A DNA stretch of 37,395 nt, taken from contig CAMNIN010000040.1 in assembly GCA_946540735.1 (NCBI GenBank), positions 1 through 37,395 of the forward strand, written 5' to 3'. Shown in pieces: positions 7,698 through 14,918 of the stretch. Made by a program: the position numbers and the translations under genes. How positions within the stretch are numbered: the stretch's first letter is position 1; each line of letters begins with the position of its first letter. Source of the DNA: an uncultured Prevotellaceae bacterium (GTDB taxonomy: Bacteria > Bacteroidota > Bacteroidia > Bacteroidales > Bacteroidaceae). Below the pieces are notes generated by a model. It had not been told where the DNA came from, did no database searches, and saw nothing but the letters and a program-made list of their open reading frames with translations.

Positions 7698-10547
7698 ATG
7701 ATGAACGTTGGACTCTTACCACACCCTATCGGAAAAAGAATCCTGGTGATACTTTCTTTCCTCATATCCAATTTCGGACTTGCTTCTTCGCAAACCCGTT
7801 TCGATAGCATCTGCCACGTGCTGAAACAGGCGCCCATACAGGAAAAAGTCTATTTACACCTTGACAACAACTGCTATTTCAAAGGCGACACGATCTGGTA
7901 TAAAGCCTATGTGGTGAAAGCCGGTGACCTCACCTACACCGACATGAGCCGTATCCTCTACGTGGAGCTTGTCTCACCCGATGGATTGGTGGTGGAACGC
8001 CAATCCGTTGTTGTCAGCCCCGACGGATTTAGTTGCGGAGACTTTGAGTTGAAAGACAGTCTTTACTCCGGGTTCTTTGAAATCCGGGCCTACACCCGAT
8101 GGATGCTCAATTTCGACGTCACCGAACACCCGTATTGGAGGAAGGACAAGCAGATGTTTTATTCCTCCATGATGGCTAAGGATTTCTTTCGATTGTACGG
8201 CACCATCTATTCCCGAGTCTTCCCTGTTTATGAAAGACCCGAGATTCCCGGTGATTTCAGTGAGAAAGTGGTTGTCAATCGTCCCAAGACCAATGTAGAC
8301 CGCCCCATGGACGAGAAATTGACCGTCACCTTCTACCCCGAAGGAGGAAACCTTGTCGCCGGCACCAAATGCCGCGTCGCCTTTGAAGCCCATAACGAGC
8401 AGGGCGAACAAGTACAACTTACTGGCAAGATCGACGATATGGACATACAGACCATCCATGAAGGCCGGGGCGTTGCGGATATTGACGTGCCCGAAAACGG
8501 AAAGTCTTTGCGTGCTGTGTTTGATTACCGTGGCAAGAAGAAACAATTTGACCTCCCCGACATTGTCAAAGCAGGTTGTGCGCTTCGACTATCCCAGCCG
8601 GACGACGAGGTCATAGCAAAGATACAATTACGAGGCCTTCCTACCGACAGAGAATACATGGCCTTTGTCCTCTGCAGAGGGATGTTGCAGCAAGCCTCCC
8701 TGTTGAGCACAGATGCCCAGGGAAAGGCGGAAATCAAATGGAAGAAAAAGGATCTCTCCACAGGAGTCAATGACCTCATCATCATGGACCAAGATGGGAT
8801 CCCGTTGGCCGACCGCCTGTTTTTCGTCAACAACCATGATTATGAGCTGGGAGAGATCCAAGTCGAGCAATCTGCTCTCGAGTATGCCCCTCACCAGCTT
8901 GTAGACCTTGATTTCCAAGCTCCAGCTGATGCTGGCCACATTTCCATCTCCGTGAGAGACGGCCAGAGTGACATTCCAACCTACGATACAGGTGACATAC
9001 TAACCGACTTGCTTCTTTCAAGCGAACTTCGAGGTTTCATCCCCCATCCTGATTATTATTTTGAGAAAGATGACGAATCACATGCCATGGCTCTTGATCA
9101 TCTGATGCTTGTGCAGGGATGGCGCCGCTATGACATCAAAGACCTCCTGAGCCCTGACACCCTCCGCTACACACCAGAGAGAAATCTGACCGTGGAAGGC
9201 AGAGTCTACAAGCCCATTATCTTCGACACAAGGAATTATGAAGCGGATGAGGCATGGGCCAATGAGTTTTTCAATTACAGTGAGCAAGAAAATGAAGGCT
9301 ATCGGGATGACAACACTGACGTCAACACCTCTAACGACATCATTTCATCCAATGGAGGTTCGGCAACCACCAATAAGGAAAATGCAGTTGAGATAGTCAA
9401 AGACGAAGACTTGTATTTCATGGATCATGGCACACTGAAGCATGAAGTGACAGTGGAGAGTGAGCTCATACTTGGTAAGAATGTTTATTCCGTCAACGTT
9501 GAAACCCACGACGGCGGACGGTTCTCATTCAACATGCCTGCATTCTATGACAAAGGCATCCTCACACTCTCTGCCCATAAAACTGATATCAGCGAGAAAA
9601 AAGAATTGCAGCTGAAAACCAAGGGACGCCTGGATGAGGAGACTCCTCCCGAATATTATGTAAAGCGTGACCTGTTCTACCCTGTCTTCGCCAAGAAATA
9701 CTCTTATTACCAATGCCATTATCCCATGGAAAACCTATTGCTGGAGAACAATGATGATCCGGGATTGACCGACACGTTGCGCATATCCAAAATGGATAAG
9801 ACGCTTTCGGGGATTGTGGTCAAAGGCAAACGCAGGCGTGGACTCCGCTCGATCGACTACACTCGTCCCCTGTGCACTTATGATGCCGTGGATCTCTATA
9901 ACCTTGCCACGGATTACGGTCTCTCGTACGGCATGTTTTCCAGCAAACTGTTTCCAATGCAGATCAGTATGCTGCTCTTAGGCAACCTCAATACGCCGAA
10001 CTCTCCGGAGATTGATACCAAGATCAACTACTACATGACCTATCTTGACTACACCAACAGGAAGAGTACGCAAGAAGTACGTGACAGCATTGAAATCCTG
10101 AAAATCAGGGGATACGACAGCCAGAAAGGGCATGATGAACTCAGATTGCGACGACTGAACAAAATCAATGTGTTCTCTGACTTTGAATTGCGAAATGACG
10201 ATCAAGCGATGGTAGCCGCCCAAAACAAAAGCATCTACGGATTCGCCGATGTCACCATCGATTATGTAACGATGCTTGACGATGCCGTCCGACCGACATT
10301 CCGCGACCGATGGATCATCATCCCCGGTATCTATGAGCCAGACGAATTCTATCATCCTGACTATTCTGCGTCGATGCCATCACCAGACCACGCAGACTAC
10401 CGGCGCACACTTTACTGGAATCCCAATGCCAAACTTGACGAAAACGGCCAGTATAAAGTACGTTTCTACAACAACAGCAAAACCACACGTATCAAAGTCA
10501 GTGCAATGGGGATTTCCCGACAAGGGAAACCCATCAGCAATCGTTGA
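7698..10547 (+). CDS. Large secreted MG2-like / TonB-plug-like protein
   Basis: Encodes 949 residues from the ATG at 7698 (alternative 7701). The reading frame is open back to 7533, but the promoter lies inside that stretch. After a signal peptide (ending near GLASSQ) comes QEKVYLHLDNNCYFKGDTIWYKAYV, the hallmark of Bacteroidota proteins with a macroglobulin MG2-like first domain, followed by several beta-sandwich repeats. Around residues 690-760 (LSGIVVKGKRRRG and after) is a degenerate TonB-receptor plug-like segment with no 22-strand barrel behind it. The C-terminal region has YWNPNAKLDENGQ and FYNNSKTTRIKVSAMGIS. The function is unknown; an envelope protein that handles polymers or proteins is inference. 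kdsB follows after 27 bases. Confidence 0.75.
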   Translation: MMNVGLLPHPIGKRILVILSFLISNFGLASSQTRFDSICHVLKQAPIQEKVYLHLDNNCYFKGDTIWYKAYVVKAGDLTYTDMSRILYVELVSPDGLVVERQSVVVSPDGFSCGDFELKDSLYSGFFEIRAYTRWMLNFDVTEHPYWRKDKQMFYSSMMAKDFFRLYGTIYSRVFPVYERPEIPGDFSEKVVVNRPKTNVDRPMDEKLTVTFYPEGGNLVAGTKCRVAFEAHNEQGEQVQLTGKIDDMDIQTIHEGRGVADIDVPENGKSLRAVFDYRGKKKQFDLPDIVKAGCALRLSQPDDEVIAKIQLRGLPTDREYMAFVLCRGMLQQASLLSTDAQGKAEIKWKKKDLSTGVNDLIIMDQDGIPLADRLFFVNNHDYELGEIQVEQSALEYAPHQLVDLDFQAPADAGHISISVRDGQSDIPTYDTGDILTDLLLSSELRGFIPHPDYYFEKDDESHAMALDHLMLVQGWRRYDIKDLLSPDTLRYTPERNLTVEGRVYKPIIFDTRNYEADEAWANEFFNYSEQENEGYRDDNTDVNTSNDIISSNGGSATTNKENAVEIVKDEDLYFMDHGTLKHEVTVESELILGKNVYSVNVETHDGGRFSFNMPAFYDKGILTLSAHKTDISEKKELQLKTKGRLDEETPPEYYVKRDLFYPVFAKKYSYYQCHYPMENLLLENNDDPGLTDTLRISKMDKTLSGIVVKGKRRRGLRSIDYTRPLCTYDAVDLYNLATDYGLSYGMFSSKLFPMQISMLLLGNLNTPNSPEIDTKINYYMTYLDYTNRKSTQEVRDSIEILKIRGYDSQKGHDELRLRRLNKINVFSDFELRNDDQAMVAAQNKSIYGFADVTIDYVTMLDDAVRPTFRDRWIIIPGIYEPDEFYHPDYSASMPSPDHADYRRTLYWNPNAKLDENGQYKVRFYNNSKTTRIKVSAMGISRQGKPISNR

Positions 10548-10574
10548 TATTCATTTTTAAAACAACACGAGACA

Positions 10575-11324
10575 ATGAAATTCATAGCTATCATCCCAGC
10601 CCGCTACGCCTCCACCCGCTTCCCTGGCAAACCACTCGCCATCCTCGGTGGAAAACCCGTTATTCAAAGGGTGTATGAGAAAGTCGCCCAAGTCATCCCC
10701 GACACTTATGTAGCCACCGACGACACCCGCATCTATGATTGTGTGACATCCTTTGGGGGGCGGGCCGTCATGACCTCGCCCGATCATCAAAGTGGCACAG
10801 ACCGCATCTCCGAGGCATTCGACAAAGTCGGCCGCGACCATGATGTCATCGTCAACGTCCAAGGTGACGAACCGTTCATACACCCATCTCAGATCGAGTC
10901 ACTATGCCGCTGCTTTGAGGATGAGGAGACACAAATCGCCACCCTTGGCAAACCCTTTGAAGACATGGTTTCCGTAGATAATCCCAATTCACCCAAAATC
11001 ATTGTCGACAAACGTGGATTCGCCCTCTATTTCAGTCGAAGCGTGATCCCGTTTGTCAGAGGAAAAGCACATGAAGAATGGCTTCAGCACTTTCCATATC
11101 TGAAGCATTTAGGGCTTTATGCCTATCGTAAGGAGGTGCTTCAAACCATCACAAAGCTCCCGCAATCTTCTTTGGAGAAAGCGGAAAGCCTGGAACAGTT
11201 AAGATGGCTGGAGAATGGTTTCCGAATCCGCGTAGGCATCACTGACGTGGAAACCGTGGGCATCGACACGCCCGAGGATCTGGAGCGTGCAGAGCTGTTC
11301 TTGAAAAAGATACAGAATCAATAA
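10575..11324 (+). CDS. kdsB: 3-deoxy-manno-octulosonate cytidylyltransferase
   Basis: Activates Kdo with CTP to CMP-Kdo for lipopolysaccharide inner-core synthesis in the cytoplasm. The 249 residues match the family length. The N-terminal nucleotide-binding motif IPARYASTRFPGKPLA (about 6-21) is followed by VATDD, SGTDRISEA, VNVQGDEPF and, near the C-terminus, GIDTPEDLERAE, all standard KdsB blocks. It lies 27 bases after the MG2/plug-like gene and may share its transcript. Its stop codon overlaps the convergent LysM gene by 7 bases. Confidence 0.95.
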   Translation: MKFIAIIPARYASTRFPGKPLAILGGKPVIQRVYEKVAQVIPDTYVATDDTRIYDCVTSFGGRAVMTSPDHQSGTDRISEAFDKVGRDHDVIVNVQGDEPFIHPSQIESLCRCFEDEETQIATLGKPFEDMVSVDNPNSPKIIVDKRGFALYFSRSVIPFVRGKAHEEWLQHFPYLKHLGLYAYRKEVLQTITKLPQSSLEKAESLEQLRWLENGFRIRVGITDVETVGIDTPEDLERAELFLKKIQNQ

Positions 11325-12241
11325 ACTTTCAACTGGTCGCCCAACTGAATCTGGTAGTCGGCGGGCAGATGATTGATCTTGTAAAGAGAAGCCAGTCTGA
11401 TACCGTAGGTTTGAGCAATAGAATACATGCTCTCACCCTGTTTCACCGTGTGCATGTGATGCTTGAATCTACGGTCGGCTTTCTTCTGCTTCTTCCGCAG
11501 ATAAATGACATCTCCCTCCCTGAGTTCTTCTCTGACATTCCGCTCGTTGTATTTCGCCAAGCTGGAAGCAGACACACCTACCTCCTGGCCGATGCTCTGG
11601 AAGGAGTCACCCCGACGGGCATAGACGTAATAGTTCTGATTGTATGCCTTGATCTCATGCACCTGGTAGACGGAACGCCTGCTGGCGGTCTCAACAACGG
11701 CAGGCCTCACCTCTTCCTTTTTCTTGGAAGGCTTCATGCGATCATACTCGTATAACTTGTAAGTCTCGATGATGCTGATAAGCCTTTTGGCATAATGTGG
11801 ATTAGTGGCATACCCGCAAGCTTTCAATCCATGAGCCCAACCTACATAATCGGTGATTTTCAAGGCGAACAACCTCTGGTAACGCTCGCGGTTGGCCAGG
11901 AATCGACTGTGATCCTGATAACTCTCACGAGGCGAGTCATAGGCACGGAAACTCTCTTGCTTCTTGTCATCATCATGACGGATGGTGCGGCCACTCCAAC
12001 CATGACTCTTGATACCGAAGTGGTTGTTGCCACATCGGGAGAGATAACTCTTGCCGGCAGCGCTTTCCAGCAACCCTTGTGCAAGGGTGATGCTTGCCGG
12101 AATACGATATTCCGCCATCTCCTCTATCGCGATGTCCTTATATTGGTCTATATAAGCCTGGTATTCTGCGTTCCACTTCACCTGTGCGGATAATCCCACA
12201 GCCACTAAAAAGCAGCATACCCAAGAAAATAATCTTTTCAT
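11318..12241 (-). CDS. Secreted glucosaminidase with two LysM domains
   Basis: Encodes 307 residues from the ATG at 12241, which starts a clear signal peptide (MKRLFSWVCCFLVAVGLSAQ); upstream in-frame codons to 12283 look non-coding. Residues 25-160 are a GH73/FlgJ-type endo-beta-N-acetylglucosaminidase domain: ASITLAQGLLESAAGKSYL contains the probable catalytic Glu, and NNHFGIK and AYDSPRESYQDHSRFL are typical. Two LysM modules follow, one degenerate (YYVYARRGDSFQSIGQEVGV) and one classic (HTVKQGESMYSIAQTYGI), for peptidoglycan binding. It should trim peptidoglycan glycan strands in the periplasm. A TAACTTTG box (12346-12353, minus) suggests a leader of about 100 bases. Confidence 0.9.
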   Translation of the reverse strand: MKRLFSWVCCFLVAVGLSAQVKWNAEYQAYIDQYKDIAIEEMAEYRIPASITLAQGLLESAAGKSYLSRCGNNHFGIKSHGWSGRTIRHDDDKKQESFRAYDSPRESYQDHSRFLANRERYQRLFALKITDYVGWAHGLKACGYATNPHYAKRLISIIETYKLYEYDRMKPSKKKEEVRPAVVETASRRSVYQVHEIKAYNQNYYVYARRGDSFQSIGQEVGVSASSLAKYNERNVREELREGDVIYLRKKQKKADRRFKHHMHTVKQGESMYSIAQTYGIRLASLYKINHLPADYQIQLGDQLKVY

Positions 12242-12345
12242 CGTCCTATCAATCAAATACAACATGGCACACTTTTCCCCCATGCAAACAAATGAAATCT
12301 GATATGCGAAATGACAGGTTTAAAGTGTTAAAATGACCTTTTCTG

Positions 12346-12353
12346 CAAAGTTA
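12346..12353 (-). promoter_or_regulatory. -7 box of the LysM glucosaminidase gene
   Basis: CAAAGTTA here reads TAACTTTG on the minus strand. The -33 partner is only partial (CAAT at 12372-12375, 18 bases). Confidence 0.45.
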
Positions 12354-12423
12354 TGACTATTTTATAAAAAACAATACATATTTGATGATTTTTAACAAAA
12401 AAATATCATATGTGTAATTACTT

Positions 12424-12590
12424 TGTCATCGGGATTTGCTATCGTTCAACGGGATTTGCAATCGTTCATCGGGAGTTGCAATCGTTCATCGGGATTTGTA
12501 ATCCCGATGCAATGAGTATTAGGATTTGTAATCCGCTAAAAGCGCATTGCAAATGCTTATACTCAATGCGGGCGGATTGCAAATCCGCCC
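12424..12590. repeat. REP-like array: four 20-bp tandem units and nested palindromes
   Basis: Four 20-base units of consensus GTTCATCGGGATTTGCAATC run at 12424-12443, 12444-12463, 12464-12483 and 12484-12503. They lead into the palindrome CGGGATT-TGT-AATCCCG (12490-12506). Next is a large stem: 12509-12536 pairs with 12542-12569 with about 5 mismatches in 28 and a 5-base loop. The last element is the perfect hairpin GGGCGGATT-GCA-AATCCGCCC (12570-12590). All are built on the same GATTTGCAATC core. The array abuts a truncated gene. Confidence 0.8.
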
Positions 12591-12594
12591 GAAC

Positions 12595-12918
12595 TATGCC
12601 ACCGACTATCGTGTTCCCACACTCATGCACGATCATCTATATCGCATGGGAGTGGCCTGGGAGAACGTCGCCTACAATCAGCCCCCTCACCTTGGCTATT
12701 ACCTGCCCGATTACATCGAATCTTTCCAGGGAGTATCGGTGAATGCCATCAAGGGAGTGTATGCCGATGACTCCAAAGGAGCAACACCTGTCAAGACCAC
12801 CTATTATTCCATCGATGGCACATCAGTCGAGAAGAGTCACTTGAGAAGAGGTATCTATATCGAGCAGACAGATTTTGCCAATGGCACAAAAAAGCAAAGG
12901 AAAATCGTCATAAGATAG
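12595..12918 (+). pseudogene. C-terminal remnant of a secreted protein
   Basis: An open frame of about 108 codons begins inside the REP-like array with no credible start or ribosome binding site and ends at 12918. The visible part contains TLMHDHLYRMGVAWENVAY and LGYYLPDYIESFQ, then a tail YYSIDG...LRRGIYIEQ...KQRKIVIR. That tail resembles the terminal tails of the xylanase and esterase in this window, so the parent was probably an exported enzyme. The parent family is not recognised; the first part could be the end of an alpha/beta-hydrolase. The 5' part is missing, with the palindrome array at the break point. Confidence 0.6.
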
Positions 12919-12945
12919 CCGATAAGCCTTTGTCTGCAAAATGCA

Positions 12946-12967
12946 GAGACGCCATCCCATGCGTCTC
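12946..12967. repeat. GAGACGC/GCGTCTC inverted repeat
   Basis: GAGACGC (12946-12952) and GCGTCTC (12961-12967) form a 7-bp stem. A related GAGACG...CGTCTC stem is at 3279-3301, so this may be a dispersed element. Confidence 0.5.
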
Positions 12968-12971
12968 AGAA

Positions 12972-13005
12972 AAATCCCCAAGCCTTGGATTAGGCCTGGG
13001 GATTT
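12972..13005 (-). terminator. Terminator of the Sel1-repeat gene (possibly bidirectional)
   Basis: AAATCCCCAAGCCT (12972-12985) pairs with AGGCCTGGGGATTT (12992-13005) with one G-U-type mismatch. On the minus strand the stem runs into TTTTT, just after the Sel1 gene stop. Confidence 0.8.
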
Positions 13006-13010
13006 CTCGT

Positions 13011-13772
13011 TTATTGCATCAGCGCTTTCTGAGCGGCAGGAAGTCCTTGGTCAGCCGCTTTCTGAAAAAGTTCCATAGCCTTTGTATGATTGGCTGTCAC
13101 CCCTTCTCCATCAAGATAGCAATATCCCAAGCTCAGCTGGGCCTGCGGATTTCCCATCTCCGCGGCCTTGGTATAGAGTTCGATAGCCTTGGCTATATCC
13201 GCCGCCACATTGCTACCGTGCTGGTAGTCCATGGCCATCGTCACCAAGGCTTGCGTATTCCCCATCTCAGCCGCTTTCTCATATAAAGAGAAACTTTTGG
13301 GAATATCTGTATTCACGCCAAAGCCATAATTGTAGCACATGGCCAGATAATAGGGCGCATAGGCGTCTTTATCAGATTCCTCCTCCAACCATTTCACAGC
13401 TTTCTCGAACAGCTGCTGAGCCCGATCCTCGTTTTTGGTCACCCCAAAACCGAAGCGATAGCAGAACCCCAGATAATACAACGCCTCGGTCTGGTCTTTC
13501 TCCGCAGCCTGGCCAAAATACTCGAGAGCCTTATACTTATCATTCGGCAAGCCACCATAACCATTGAAATAGCATCTGCCCAGATAATATTGCGAGGTAG
13601 AATGTCCCATTTGTGCCATAGCCATGAAATGCTCCACCTGCTGAGGGGTGATATTCCCCCATGCCAAAGAATCTTCAATGGTTTGCTTTACCACCACGGC
13701 ATCAGACGCCTGTTGGGCCATACATAAAGGAGCCATGGCCAGCATGCACACGATCAAAAATTGTTTTACCAT
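13011..13772 (-). CDS. Secreted Sel1-like repeat (TPR family) protein
   Basis: Encodes 253 residues with a signal peptide (MVKQFLIVCMLAMAPLCMAQQ) and five to six Sel1-like repeats of about 36-40 residues. Each shows the pattern A..LG.CY..G.G...D..KA...F.KAAE (for example QYYLGRCYFNGYGG, ALYYLGFCYRFGFGV, AQLSLGYCYLDGEGV). These alpha-solenoids mediate protein-protein interactions; no enzyme domain is present. It would act in the periplasm. It lies downstream of the export-lipoprotein gene on the same strand, but a strong terminator (13814-13894) separates them, so it probably has its own promoter, which I could not identify. Confidence 0.9.
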   Translation of the reverse strand: MVKQFLIVCMLAMAPLCMAQQASDAVVVKQTIEDSLAWGNITPQQVEHFMAMAQMGHSTSQYYLGRCYFNGYGGLPNDKYKALEYFGQAAEKDQTEALYYLGFCYRFGFGVTKNEDRAQQLFEKAVKWLEEESDKDAYAPYYLAMCYNYGFGVNTDIPKSFSLYEKAAEMGNTQALVTMAMDYQHGSNVAADIAKAIELYTKAAEMGNPQAQLSLGYCYLDGEGVTANHTKAMELFQKAADQGLPAAQKALMQ

Positions 13773-13813
13773 ACGCTTTAGAATGAATCAGATGAAACCA
13801 AGTCGTTGATAAC

Positions 13814-13894
13814 AAAAAATGCCTTTTCAACGTTGTGCCAATCCAACCCTGCAAAAGCAGGCAAAGGAGAGAAGGAAACTACGTTGAAAAGGCA
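13814..13894 (-). terminator. Terminator of the Wza-like gene with nested hairpin
   Basis: TGCCTTTTCAACGT (13820-13833) and ACGTTGAAAAGGCA (13881-13894) are perfect 14-base inverted repeats. On the minus strand the stem ends in TTTTTTG. The 47-base loop contains its own hairpin CCTGC-AAAA-GCAGG (13848-13861), an unusually elaborate terminator. Confidence 0.8.
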
Positions 13895-13923
13895 ATCCTG
13901 ATGATATTCAGGTCAATGTCTTT

Positions 13924-14727
13924 TTAGTCTCTAAGGATATTGACGAGCAGAGAAGCGACAGACGTCGAAATACTGATGAATGAGAACCAGATGGTGGTCG
14001 ACTGTCCGAGAGCAGAGTTCTTAGCCTTGGTGGCATTGGGCTCCACATAGATCACATCATTCTGCTGCACATAATAATAAGGTGAGTTGATGAAGTTTGC
14101 GTCGGTCAAGTCAATACGGTGAATGGACTTCTTACCGGTAGCATCCTCACGGATGAGGAGCACATTCTGACGCTTACCATAAAGGGTGAGGTCACCGCCG
14201 CTGGCAAGAGCCTCAAGCAAGCTCATCTTCTCTGTTGTGACGGGCACCACTCTCGGTGAGGAGAAATCACCGATCAGCGTTACGCGGTAACTGGACATAC
14301 GCACGGTCACGACAGGCTTTTCGGTTTTAGCGAGATAGGGAGCAATTTTCGCTTCAATCAGCGTCTCGCACTCTTTCTTGGTGAGACCCACAACGGGAAT
14401 ACGTCCGATAACAGGGAAATTGATCGTACCATCGTTGTCAACCAGATAGCTTTGGAGCATACCGCTACCACTTGATGCAAGGCTACCATCCGTACCGATG
14501 TGACGCTGCACAGTAAGGTTGAACGGACTGGCAACAGCCGGGTCGGTGGTATGTACCGTGATCTGCAAGGCGTCTTTCGGCTTGATGCGGGCATCATAAA
14601 GGTATTGTGACGCTGCCAGACTGATACTGTCGATATTCTGCATGTAAGGCACCTGCTTGCTGGTGGTGCAACTGTCCATGAACATAATTGCCACGATGGC
14701 AAACAATGGTAAAAGAAATTTCTTCAT
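13924..14727 (-). CDS. Polysaccharide export lipoprotein, Wza/SLBB type
   Basis: Encodes 267 residues from the ATG at 14727; the frame is open to 14778, but the later ATG starts a lipoprotein signal with Cys20 (FMDSC). The polysaccharide-export domain begins around YDARIKPKDALQITVHT, and SLBB-like ligand folds follow (VNFP-like NFPVIGRIPVVGLTKKE; VTLIGDFSSPRVVPV; NDVIYVEPN). A C-terminal hydrophobic helix (FSFISISTSVASLLVNIL) matches the outer-membrane alpha-helix of Wza. It should form the outer-membrane channel for capsule or exopolysaccharide. Unusually, no Wzc-type kinase or glycosyltransferases are adjacent. It has its own promoter and terminator, so it is a single-gene unit. Confidence 0.9.
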   Translation of the reverse strand: MKKFLLPLFAIVAIMFMDSCTTSKQVPYMQNIDSISLAASQYLYDARIKPKDALQITVHTTDPAVASPFNLTVQRHIGTDGSLASSGSGMLQSYLVDNDGTINFPVIGRIPVVGLTKKECETLIEAKIAPYLAKTEKPVVTVRMSSYRVTLIGDFSSPRVVPVTTEKMSLLEALASGGDLTLYGKRQNVLLIREDATGKKSIHRIDLTDANFINSPYYYVQQNDVIYVEPNATKAKNSALGQSTTIWFSFISISTSVASLLVNILRD

Positions 14728-14756
14728 TTTATCGGAAAAGTATTTTAAAATTTCTG

Positions 14757-14787
14757 CAAAATTAATGCTTTTTTTCAAACTGACAAA
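14757..14787 (-). promoter_or_regulatory. Promoter of the Wza-like gene
   Basis: On the minus strand TTTG (14784-14787), 19 bases, then TAATTTTG (14757-14764). The start would be near 14750, about 23 bases before the ATG at 14727, which supports that start codon. Confidence 0.7.
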
Positions 14788-14833
14788 TATTTTTGCCTAA
14801 AAAGATAGGTATGGAAGAGGTTTGTAGCAGTTA

Positions 14834-14879
14834 TCGAAAAAGAGCCTCCCCTGTCTCAAAGAAAGTAGAGACAAGGGAG
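14834..14879 (-). terminator. Terminator of uxaC
   Basis: CTCCCCTGTCTC (14846-14857) pairs with GAGACAAGGGAG (14868-14879), 11 of 12 positions. On the minus strand the stem is followed by GCTCTTTTTCG. Confidence 0.8.
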
Positions 14880-14918
14880 ACCCGAGAAAAAGGCCGTTGA
14901 ACCGACCCGAAAGTCCTA

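Larger units (their letters stand above)
12242..12594. other. Intergenic region with promoter and REP-like array
   Basis: This stretch holds the leader and putative promoter of the LysM gene (to about 12375), an AT-rich block (12355-12420) and the palindrome array 12424-12590. Reading frames crossing it are repeat-derived and not credible genes. Confidence 0.6.

Noticed and set aside
12424..12503. Possible CRISPR array
   Set aside because: The four 20-base units are directly adjacent with no spacers, and no cas genes are present.
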